Part shown: positions 8,854 to 15,543 of the stretch, piece after piece
Layout: each line of letters begins with the position of its first letter
How positions within the stretch are numbered: position 1 is the first letter of the stretch
Source of the DNA: Dinoroseobacter sp049801095
Lineage (GTDB): Bacteria > Pseudomonadota > Alphaproteobacteria > Rhodobacterales > Rhodobacteraceae
Length of the DNA stretch: 64,000 nt
Reading direction: 5' to 3'
NCBI RefSeq assembly: GCF_049801095.1
Contig: NZ_JBNAGH010000001.1
Location: 248,001-312,000 of the forward strand
Made by a program: the position numbers and the translations under genes
The notes under the pieces: generated by a model
What the model was told of the DNA's origin: nothing
The model's database searches: none
Seen by the model: only the letters and a program-made list of their open reading frames with translations

Positions 8854-8910
8854 GTCTCAGTAAACACGCATTAATCTGTGTTAAGAAAGTCTTAATTGAT
8901 CTTCTGAGAC
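8854..8910. promoter_or_regulatory. Nested inverted repeats upstream of VPLPA-tail gene
   Basis: Three nested inverted repeats lie in an AT-richer patch just upstream of the gene at 8921. They are GTCTCAG (8854-8860) with CTGAGAC (8904-8910), AACAC (8863-8867) with GTGTT (8878-8882), and TTAAGA/TCTTAA (8881-8895). They could be an operator or a folded 5' leader; nothing distinguishes these. The upstream part (8800-8814) carries a separate small hairpin GGCGCG-AGA-CGCGCC that may end the YeeE gene. Confidence 0.4.
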
Positions 8911-8920
8911 CGGATTCATT

Positions 8921-9535
8921 ATGCGCATTTTCCTGATATCGACCTTCCTCCTCCTGCTCACAGCGTTCAGCGCCGCAGCCGCGACGATCCAGATCTCCGG
9001 CACCGGTGAGGTGGAGACCGCCCAACACGGCGTCGGTGTGAACGCCAAGGACAAGCTGAGTTTCACAGCCCAGGTCACGGGGCCGGAAATCATGTCCAGC
9101 AGCTATGCCCATTTCGCCCAGAAAGTGTACCAGGTCGAAGCCTTCCAGGCCCAGATCGGCGATGATTTCGTGGATCAAAGGCAGCCTGACGCGCTGATCT
9201 ATCTCGTCGTGGCGAATTACAAGGACGGGCTGAACTCGGTGAAGATCTATCTCAACCCGGGCAATTTCGTCAGCTCCGCCGCCTTCAGCAGCTTCACGCT
9301 GGAATGGAAATTCGACTCCGATGATCTGGATGCCAGCCTGGAGACTGTGGCCGCGCTCGACTTCTCCAGCGCGGTGGAAACGACTTTCTTTGCCGTCGAT
9401 TCCCGTGCGCCCAACGATATCGCGGTGACCGGTCAGTTGATGGTGACCAATGTGGCGCCCGTCCCCCTGCCCGCCGCCTTGTGGCTCGGGCTGGCCGGGC
9501 TCGGAGCACTGGGGCTGACGCGCCGCCGCGCCTGA
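8921..9535 (+). CDS. Secreted protein with VPLPA-CTERM sorting signal
   Basis: A 204-residue exported protein. It has an N-terminal signal peptide (MRIFLISTFLLLLTAFSAAA, cleavage likely near residue 20), a beta-rich, Ser/Asp/Phe-rich body without Cys, and a C-terminal tripartite tail: the motif VPLPA, a hydrophobic stretch (LWLGLAGLGALGL) and the basic cluster TRRRA. That tail is the VPLPA-CTERM exosortase recognition signal known from roseobacters. The family knowledge implies transport by Sec, cleavage at the tail by an exosortase and surface or matrix localisation. No exosortase gene is in this window. Confidence 0.85.
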   Translation: MRIFLISTFLLLLTAFSAAAATIQISGTGEVETAQHGVGVNAKDKLSFTAQVTGPEIMSSSYAHFAQKVYQVEAFQAQIGDDFVDQRQPDALIYLVVANYKDGLNSVKIYLNPGNFVSSAAFSSFTLEWKFDSDDLDASLETVAALDFSSAVETTFFAVDSRAPNDIAVTGQLMVTNVAPVPLPAALWLGLAGLGALGLTRRRA

Positions 9536-9556
9536 TCCCTCGGGCCGGAAGGCTTC

Positions 9557-11740
9557 TCAGAAGAAGCTCTGCGGGTCGATATCAATCGACAGACGCAGAT
9601 TGGGACCGGGCTTGATCTGCGCGGTCCATTTGGCCAGCGCGTCCTGCAAGGCCACGCCCTTGGGCGCGGTCACCAGAAGCCGCACCCGGTGCCGCCCCCG
9701 GATCCGCGCGATGGGCGCGGGCGCCGGGCCATAGACTGTCGCCCCCGCCGCAGTCATCGGCCCATTCAACCGCGCCAGGGCATTGCCCGTGTCGAACACC
9801 TCCTGCAGGTCAGGTGAGCTGAGGATGATCCCCGCCATGCGACCATAGGGCGGCATCCCCGCCGCTTGGCGTTCCGCCGCTTCAGCCCGCCAGAACGCCT
9901 CCTCATCGCCAGTCAGGATCGCGCGGATCACCGGGTGTTCGGGCTGGTAGGTCTGCAAAAGGGCCTCGCCCCGCCGCTCTGCCCGCCCGGCCCGGCCCGC
10001 CACCTGCCGCATGAGTTGGAACGTACGCTCGGCTGCGCGCAGATCCGACCCCTGCAGCCCGAGATCCGCATCGATCACCCCGACCAGCGTCAGAAGCGGG
10101 AAGTTATGCCCTTTGGCCACAAGCTGCGTGCCGATGATGATATCCGCGGCCCCCTCGGCGATCTCGGCGATTTGCGCCTTGAGCGCCCGGGCCGAGCCAA
10201 AGAGGTCGGAGGACAGCACCGCGATCCGCGCCTCGGGAAAGGCCTCGGTCGCTTCTTCGGCCAGCCGCTCCACCCCGGGACCGACGGCGGCCATCTTGCC
10301 CTCGGCCTCGCAGGACGGACAGGCCTCGGGGACCGCTTGGGTCGCACCGCATTGGTGACACATGAGCCGTTTCTGAAACCGATGCTCAACCATGCGGGCA
10401 TCGCACATCTCGCAGCCGATCTGGTGCCCGCAGGCCCGGCAGAGCGTGATCGGCGCATAGCCACGCCTGTTGATGAACAAAAGCGCCTGCTCCCCGGCCT
10501 CGATCCGTGCGGTGATCGCGCGCTTGAGGCTGGGCGAGACCCAGCGGCCAAAGGGCACCTCTTCAGCGCGCATGTCGATGGCGCGCATCTCGGGCAGTTC
10601 CGCATCCCCGAAGCGCGCATCCAGATCCACGCGCTGATACTTTCCGGCCTCCGCATTGGCCCAGCTCTCAAGGCTCGGCGTGGCCGAGGCGAGCACCACC
10701 TGCGCGGTTGCGAACGAAGCACGCAGCACGGCCATGTCGCGGGCATTGTAGAGCACGCCCTCCTCCTGCTTGTAGGAAGTGTCATGCTCTTCATCGACGA
10801 CAATCAGGCCCAGATCCTGAAACGGCAGGAACAGCGACGAGCGCGCGCCGACCACCAGCTTGGCGCCGCCCTCGGCCACCATCCGCCAGCAGCGCCGCCG
10901 CTCGGTCATGGTCACGCCCGAATGCCATTCCGCCGGGCGCGCGCCAAACCGTGCCTCGACCCGGGTCAGGAACTCGGAGGTCAGCGCAATCTCGGGCAAG
11001 AGCACCAGCGCCTGCCGCCCCTTGGCCAGACAGGCCGCCACCGCTTCGAGATAGACCTCGGTTTTGCCCGAGCCGGTGACCCCTTTGAGCAAGGTCGTGC
11101 CGTACTCTCCGCGCTCGATCCCGTGCTGGAGCTGGCCTGCCGCGCGCTCCTGCGCTTCGGTCAGGGGTTTGCCCGGACGCGCCACGTCGAGCGGCGGATA
11201 GGGCAGATCCCGGGGCGTGTCCTGCTCATAGATCGCGCCAGCCGCCACAAGCCCCTTGACCACCGAGGCACTGACACCGGCTGCTGCGACCAGTTCGGCC
11301 TGGGTGACCGGTGCGCCGCCATACTCGGCCAGCGCATCCATCACGCGGGTCCGGGCATCGGTCATGCGCGACGGCTCGCCCTGCCCCGGGACCAGCACCT
11401 TGCGCATGGACATGGCATCCCCGAGCCCCGGGGCCCGCGTCGCCAGACGCAGCATCGCGGGCAGCGGGGTCAGGGTGTAGCGGGCCGCGCGGGTCAGAAA
11501 GGCGCGCATCTCATCGCGCATGGGCGGCGTGTCGAGCACCCGGAACGCGGCGCGGATCTTGGCCGGATCCCAACCACCCTGCCCCGGCCCCCAGACCACG
11601 CCCAGAACCTTGCGCGGTCCGAGCGGCACTTCGAGGAAATCGCCGATCTCGCAGCCGCCTTCCGGGGCCTTGTAGTCCAGCGTCCGATCCAGAGGCTGAG
11701 TGGTCAGGACCGCGATCAGATCTCCTGTCTCAAACCGCAC
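9557..11740 (-). CDS. priA: Primosomal replication restart helicase PriA
   Basis: PriA recognises abandoned replication forks and reloads the replisome. It is a superfamily 2 helicase of 727 residues here. Visible parts are the N-terminal 3'-DNA-binding domain (FETGDLIAVLTTQPLDRTLD), Walker A GVTGSGKTEVY, the DEEH box in VVDEEHDTSYKQ, GATPSLE-type motif III (ASATPSLESW), and an eight-cysteine zinc region (CRACGHQIGCEMC, MCHQCGA, CPSCEAEGK). The GTG at 11740 is chosen because the longer frame from 11899 runs into the divergent transaldolase gene and has no PriA-like residues. An AAAGGGG sequence lies upstream. Confidence 0.96.
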   Translation of the reverse strand: MRFETGDLIAVLTTQPLDRTLDYKAPEGGCEIGDFLEVPLGPRKVLGVVWGPGQGGWDPAKIRAAFRVLDTPPMRDEMRAFLTRAARYTLTPLPAMLRLATRAPGLGDAMSMRKVLVPGQGEPSRMTDARTRVMDALAEYGGAPVTQAELVAAAGVSASVVKGLVAAGAIYEQDTPRDLPYPPLDVARPGKPLTEAQERAAGQLQHGIERGEYGTTLLKGVTGSGKTEVYLEAVAACLAKGRQALVLLPEIALTSEFLTRVEARFGARPAEWHSGVTMTERRRCWRMVAEGGAKLVVGARSSLFLPFQDLGLIVVDEEHDTSYKQEEGVLYNARDMAVLRASFATAQVVLASATPSLESWANAEAGKYQRVDLDARFGDAELPEMRAIDMRAEEVPFGRWVSPSLKRAITARIEAGEQALLFINRRGYAPITLCRACGHQIGCEMCDARMVEHRFQKRLMCHQCGATQAVPEACPSCEAEGKMAAVGPGVERLAEEATEAFPEARIAVLSSDLFGSARALKAQIAEIAEGAADIIIGTQLVAKGHNFPLLTLVGVIDADLGLQGSDLRAAERTFQLMRQVAGRAGRAERRGEALLQTYQPEHPVIRAILTGDEEAFWRAEAAERQAAGMPPYGRMAGIILSSPDLQEVFDTGNALARLNGPMTAAGATVYGPAPAPIARIRGRHRVRLLVTAPKGVALQDALAKWTAQIKPGPNLRLSIDIDPQSFF

Positions 11741-11817
11741 CCTGCGCCCCTTTCCCCGTCCTGCCGCCTGCGTTATGAGAGCGGTAACAGTGCTGCAACC
11801 CCGAGGGAACCGAGCCC

Positions 11818-12471
11818 ATGAAGTTTTTTGTAGATAGCGCCGATGTCGCCGCGATCGCCGAGTTGAACGACCTTGGCATGGTGGATGGGGTGACCACAAA
11901 CCCGTCGATCATCCTGAAATCCGGCCGTGACATCACCGAGGTCACCAAAGAGATCTGCGAGCTGGTCGACGGCCCTGTGAGCGCCGAGGTTGTGGCCACC
12001 GAAGCCGACGCCATGATCGCCGAGGGCCGCAAGCTCGCCGAGATCGCCGACAACATCACCATCAAGCTGCCCCTGACCTGGGACGGGCTCAAGGCCTGCA
12101 AGACCCTCACCGACGAAGGCCGCATGGTGAATGTCACCCTGTGCTTCTCCGCCAATCAGGCCCTGCTGGCGGCCAAGGCGGGCGCGACCTTCATCTCCCC
12201 CTTCATCGGGCGGCTCGACGATATCAATCTCGACGGCATGGAACTGATCGAGGATATCCGCACGGTCTATGACAATTACGGGTTCGAGACCCAGATCCTC
12301 GCCGCCTCCATCCGCAGTGCGAACCACATGAAAGAGGCCGCCCTGATCGGTGCGGACGTGGCCACGGCCCCGCCCAATGTGATCAAGGCCATGGCGAACC
12401 ATGTCCTCACGGATAAGGGATTGGCGGCTTTCCTCTCAGACTGGGAAAAAACTGGCCAGACGATTCTGTGA
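11818..12471 (+). CDS. Transaldolase / fructose-6-phosphate aldolase family
   Basis: A 217-residue member of the small transaldolase (TalC/Fsa) subfamily, which forms a Schiff base with ketose phosphates. The start MKFFVDSADV, the segment DGVTTNPSIILK, and the Schiff-base lysine in ITIKLPLTWDG (Lys83) are all present, followed by NVTLCFSANQALLA and ASIRSANHM. Small members act either as transaldolase or as fructose-6-phosphate aldolase, and sequence reading alone does not settle which. GAGGGAA precedes the ATG by about 9 nt. It is divergent from priA and followed by DUF484-xerC, a usual Rhodobacterales order. Confidence 0.93.
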   Translation: MKFFVDSADVAAIAELNDLGMVDGVTTNPSIILKSGRDITEVTKEICELVDGPVSAEVVATEADAMIAEGRKLAEIADNITIKLPLTWDGLKACKTLTDEGRMVNVTLCFSANQALLAAKAGATFISPFIGRLDDINLDGMELIEDIRTVYDNYGFETQILAASIRSANHMKEAALIGADVATAPPNVIKAMANHVLTDKGLAAFLSDWEKTGQTIL

Positions 12472-12527
12472 TGGTGTAAGCTCGTCGCAAAATAAGACGA
12501 GCAGACACATAACAGAACGGCAGGCCC

Positions 12528-13229
12528 ATGAGTGATCCAGCCCTGATGCCCCATGATCTGAAGACAAAGATCATCGAGGCCCCTGACGCGATTCTGGAGG
12601 ATCGCGACGTGATGCGTGCCCTGATGGCTGCGAATGAGCGGCGTCTTGGCGGCAATATCATCGACCTGCGTGGTGTTGCGATGGAACGGCTCGAGGCCCG
12701 GCTGGACCGGCTCGAGGACACCCATCGCAGCGTGATTGCAGCCGCCTATGACAATCTGGCGGGGACGAACCAGATCCATCGGGCCGTGCTCAGCGTGCTG
12801 GAGCCGGTGGATTTCACGGCGTTCCTGTCCAATCTCGGCGGCGATGTGGCGGCGATGCTCAAGGTCGATGCGGTGCAGCTCGTCCTGGAGAGCCATGAGC
12901 AGGCGCCGGACCCGGCCCTCGATGCCCTGCGCGACATTTTGCAGGTCGTGCCCGCGGGCGAGATCGATCGCATGATCGGTACGCCCGAGGGGCTGCCCGC
13001 CCGCAAGGTGACCCTGCGCGAGGCGGTCGACCCCAGCCTCTACGGCCCGCAAGGGGCGGAGATCCGGTCCGAGGCGCTCCTGCGGTTGGAGTTCGGCGAG
13101 AGCCGCCTGCCCGGCCTTCTGGCCCTCGGGGCGCAGGATGCAGAGCTCTTCCATCCCAACCAGGGTACGGATCTGCTGGCCTTCTTCGCCCATGTGGTCG
13201 AGCGCGCGATCCTGCGCTGGATCGCCTGA
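12528..13229 (+). CDS. DUF484 family protein
   Basis: A 233-residue soluble protein, MSDPALMPHDLKTKIIEAPD onward, with the DUF484 layout. An N-terminal helix with a coiled-coil-like segment (about residues 47-70, VAMERLEARLDRLEDTH) is followed by a GAF-like domain (SVLEPVDFTAFLSNLGGDVA to FGESRLPGLLALG). DUF484 genes are typically next to xerC, as here: xerC starts 4 nt after this stop. The biochemical role is unknown. Confidence 0.88.
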   Translation: MSDPALMPHDLKTKIIEAPDAILEDRDVMRALMAANERRLGGNIIDLRGVAMERLEARLDRLEDTHRSVIAAAYDNLAGTNQIHRAVLSVLEPVDFTAFLSNLGGDVAAMLKVDAVQLVLESHEQAPDPALDALRDILQVVPAGEIDRMIGTPEGLPARKVTLREAVDPSLYGPQGAEIRSEALLRLEFGESRLPGLLALGAQDAELFHPNQGTDLLAFFAHVVERAILRWIA

Positions 13230-13233
13230 TCCC

Positions 13234-14160
13234 ATGAACACCATCACGCTGCAGCCCGGAACCTCCGCGCTGCTGGAGGCGTGGCTGACCCATTTGCGCG
13301 GGCTCGAGGATGCGCCGGACACCACACTGACCGCCTATCGCCGGGATGTGGCCGGATTTCTCGGCTTTCTCGCGGGTCATGATGGCGGGGCGGCCGGGGC
13401 CGCGCGCCTGCGTGAGGTCTCACAATCGGACATGCGCGCCTGGATGGCGGCGGAACGGCGACGCGGGCTCGCAGCGCGGTCTCTGGCCCGAGCGCTCTCG
13501 GCGGTGAAGTCCTTCTTCCGCTGGCTGGGGGAGCGGGACGGGTTCGAACCCACTGCCGTGCTCGCCGCCCGCAGCCCGAAGTATAAGCGCAAGCTGCCGC
13601 GCCCGCTGGCCGAGGATGCCGCGCTGCAGATGATCTCGCAGGTGGAGTTGCAGGCCGAGGAAGGCTGGGTTGCCGCACGGGATGTGGCTGTGGTCACCCT
13701 TCTCTATGGCTGCGGGCTGCGGATCTCGGAGGCGCTTGGGCTGACAGGTGCCGATGCGCCCCTTCCGGAGGTTCTGCGTATTCGGGGCAAAGGTGACAAG
13801 GAGCGGATTGTGCCGGTTCTGCCCGCCGCCCGGAACGCCGTGGACGCCTATCTCGCCCTCAGCCCCTATCCCTGCGAGCCGGAGGATCCCCTCTTTCGCG
13901 GGGTGCGCGGCGGGCGGCTGAACCCGCGGCTTGTGGCCAAGGTGATGGAGCAGGCAAGGATGCAGCTCGGTCTGCCGGCTACGGCCACGCCCCACGCCCT
14001 GCGCCATTCCTTTGCCACCCATTTGCTGGCGGCGGGTGGTGACCTGCGCGCGATTCAGGAGCTTTTGGGCCATGCCTCCCTCTCGACGACCCAGGCCTAT
14101 ACGGCGGTGGATGCGACCCGGCTCCTGGAAGTGTATAACGCCGCGCATCCGAAAGCCTGA
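13234..14160 (+). CDS. xerC: Tyrosine recombinase XerC
   Basis: XerC acts with XerD at dif to resolve chromosome dimers. From the ATG at 13234 the protein is 308 residues. It has an N-terminal SAM-like core-binding domain (LEDAPDTTLTAYRRDVAGFL) and a C-terminal catalytic domain with Arg in YGCGLRISEALGL, Lys in RGKGDKERIVPV, His/Arg in HALRHSFATHLLAAG, His in LLGHASLSTTQ and the nucleophile Tyr in QAYTAVD. The earlier frame from 13138 overlaps DUF484 and is rejected. Coupling to DUF484 is likely given the 4-nt gap. XerD was considered, but the DUF484 linkage favours XerC. Confidence 0.93.
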   Translation: MNTITLQPGTSALLEAWLTHLRGLEDAPDTTLTAYRRDVAGFLGFLAGHDGGAAGAARLREVSQSDMRAWMAAERRRGLAARSLARALSAVKSFFRWLGERDGFEPTAVLAARSPKYKRKLPRPLAEDAALQMISQVELQAEEGWVAARDVAVVTLLYGCGLRISEALGLTGADAPLPEVLRIRGKGDKERIVPVLPAARNAVDAYLALSPYPCEPEDPLFRGVRGGRLNPRLVAKVMEQARMQLGLPATATPHALRHSFATHLLAAGGDLRAIQELLGHASLSTTQAYTAVDATRLLEVYNAAHPKA

Positions 14161-14163
14161 GCC

Positions 14164-14207
14164 AACGGGGGCCAGCCCCCGCACCCCCGGAGTATTTCAG
14201 GAACAAT
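14164..14207. repeat. GC-rich REP-like element with CCCCCGGAGTATTT core
   Basis: The spacer after xerC has a G-run/C-run hairpin (GGGGG, 14167-14171, with CCCCC, 14176-14180) followed by ACCCCCGGAGTATTT and a purine-rich AGGAACAATGAG. This pattern (GGGGG hairpin, CCCCCGGAGTATTT, purine tail) resembles a dispersed repeat I recall from Rhodobacterales genomes. It also overlaps the end of the convergent DUF3253 gene and could act as a terminator. Confidence 0.6.
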
Positions 14208-14457
14208 GAGAGGGGCGGAGCGCGAGGCGGATCGGACCTTTTGCGGTTTCCGGATCGACTGGGTGACCTTTCTGGGTCGCGATTAGGTGGCCTTCGCGAA
14301 TGAGCTCGCTTGCCGCCTTGCGGACCGGCGCCATCAGGGGGCGCCAGTCCGTGGCCAGCGCGCGCGCCGCCTCGGACGGGCAGAAGCTTTTGCCCGTACC
14401 GCGCCGATGGGCCAGATCCAGGAGCGCGGCGCGGAGGTCATCGGAGCCGGGCGTCAC
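14197..14457 (-). CDS. DUF3253 family protein
   Basis: An 86-residue protein starting MTPGSDDLRAALLDLAHRRG. The segments SFCPSEAARALATDWRPLM, VRKAASELIREGHLIATQKG and GPIRLALRPS match the DUF3253 pattern, a small winged-helix-like fold. Its ATG overlaps the stop of the upstream YghU-type gene by 4 nt, so the two are probably co-translated. Function unknown; DNA binding is only a structural guess. Confidence 0.82.
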   Translation of the reverse strand: MTPGSDDLRAALLDLAHRRGTGKSFCPSEAARALATDWRPLMAPVRKAASELIREGHLIATQKGHPVDPETAKGPIRLALRPSHCS

Positions 14458-15323
14458 TCGGCCGCGACGCGTTTATCCTCGGTCTTTGTGTCGAAATCCG
14501 AGGCGTCATGGCGCTCATGGAGCTGCATGGACGGCTCGCCGAAGAGGCGATTGACCATGCGCCCACGCTGCACCGCGGGGCGCGCATCGATCCGCTGCGC
14601 CCAGTCCATGACATGGGTGTAGCTGGCCACATCCAGGAACTCCGCCGCATCATAAAGACGCCCGAGCACCAGCTGGCCATACCAGGCCCAGATCGCCATA
14701 TCGGCGATCGTATAAGTCTCGCCAGCCATCCAGTCGCGCGTTGCCAGATGCCGGTCGAGCACATCGAGCTGGCGCTTGGTCTCCATGGCGAAGCGGTTGA
14801 TCGGGTATTCCCATTTTTCCGGGGCATAGGCGTAGAAATGCCCGAACCCGCCGCCGAGATAGGGGGCGCTGCCCATTTGCCAGAAGAGCCAGGAGAGCAT
14901 CTCGGCCCGGTCCTCGGGGCCGGTCAGAAAGGCGTCGAATTTCTCGGCCAGATGCAGCAGGATCGCGCCGGATTCGAAGATCCGGATCGGGGTCTCGCCC
15001 GTCTCGTCGAGCAGTGCGGGGATCTTGGAGTTCGGGTTCACCTCGACAAAGCCGGAGCCGAACTGGTCGCCATCGCCGATGCGGATGGGCCAGGCATCGT
15101 ATTCCGCGCCCGCATGGCCTGCCGCGAGCAGCTCCTCGAGCAGTATCGTCACCTTCACGCCGTTGGGCGTCGCCAAGGAATAGAGCCGCAGCGGGTGCGC
15201 GCCCTTTGGCAGCTCCGCATCATGGGTGGGCCCGGCGATGGGGCGGTTGGTGGAAGCAAATTTGCCTCCGGAGGGACCATCCCAGGTCCAGACCTTGGGC
15301 GGGGTATAGGATGTTTCAGTCAT
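14454..15323 (-). CDS. yghU: Glutathione S-transferase, YghU (nu-class) type
   Basis: A 289-residue glutathione-dependent disulfide-bond oxidoreductase-like transferase. The long N-terminal arm (YTPPKVWTWDGPSGGKFAST) is characteristic of YghU. The thioredoxin-fold domain has SLATPNGVKVTILLEEL and the glutathione-binding region NPNSKIPALLDETGE with RIFESGAILLHLAEKF. The helical C-terminal domain includes EWPYPINRFAMETKRQ-like and AETYTIADMAIWAWYG-like stretches. YghU binds two glutathiones and reduces disulfides; the physiological substrate is unknown. It is followed by DUF3253 with a 4-nt overlap. Confidence 0.9.
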   Translation of the reverse strand: MTETSYTPPKVWTWDGPSGGKFASTNRPIAGPTHDAELPKGAHPLRLYSLATPNGVKVTILLEELLAAGHAGAEYDAWPIRIGDGDQFGSGFVEVNPNSKIPALLDETGETPIRIFESGAILLHLAEKFDAFLTGPEDRAEMLSWLFWQMGSAPYLGGGFGHFYAYAPEKWEYPINRFAMETKRQLDVLDRHLATRDWMAGETYTIADMAIWAWYGQLVLGRLYDAAEFLDVASYTHVMDWAQRIDARPAVQRGRMVNRLFGEPSMQLHERHDASDFDTKTEDKRVAAE

Positions 15324-15485
15324 GCTGGAGCCTTTTGCGCGCGATCACTCGGGATCTAGAGCTTGGCAGGCCCCTGCCCAGCGATGGAAGCCCAGAATGA
15401 GACCAGAGGTCTCAGATCGCGCAGCTGTGAACGCAAGTCCGCCCGATCCGTCTCCAAAACCAAACGCGCGCCACGGGGCGGGTCC

Positions 15486-15509
15486 GCCCGGTTGACATGT
15501 CAACCGGGC
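15486..15509. repeat. 24-bp perfect palindrome centred on ACATGT (copy 3)
   Basis: The left arm GCCCGGTTGACA and its exact complement form a 24-bp perfect palindrome preceded by GGGTCCGC. It resembles the second hairpins of the elements at 24,595 and 28,909: same length, same ACATGT centre and same GTCCGC lead-in. Its stem bases differ but still pair. It lies between ileS and yghU. Confidence 0.7.
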
Positions 15510-15513
15510 CATG

Positions 15514-15535
15514 GCCGGGCGTGTCAGCGCCCGGC
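15514..15535 (-). terminator. GC-rich hairpin downstream of ileS
   Basis: An 8-bp perfect stem, GCCGGGCG / CGCCCGGC, with a 6-nt loop TGTCAG. It begins 9 nt after the ileS stop (minus strand). There is no T-run, so it may be a stabilising 3' hairpin rather than a strong intrinsic terminator. Confidence 0.45.
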
Positions 15536-15543
15536 ACCCGGGA

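Noticed and set aside
9866..11821. 651-codon plus-strand open frame opposite priA
   Set aside because: Antisense to priA, with no independent start signals or recognisable domains.
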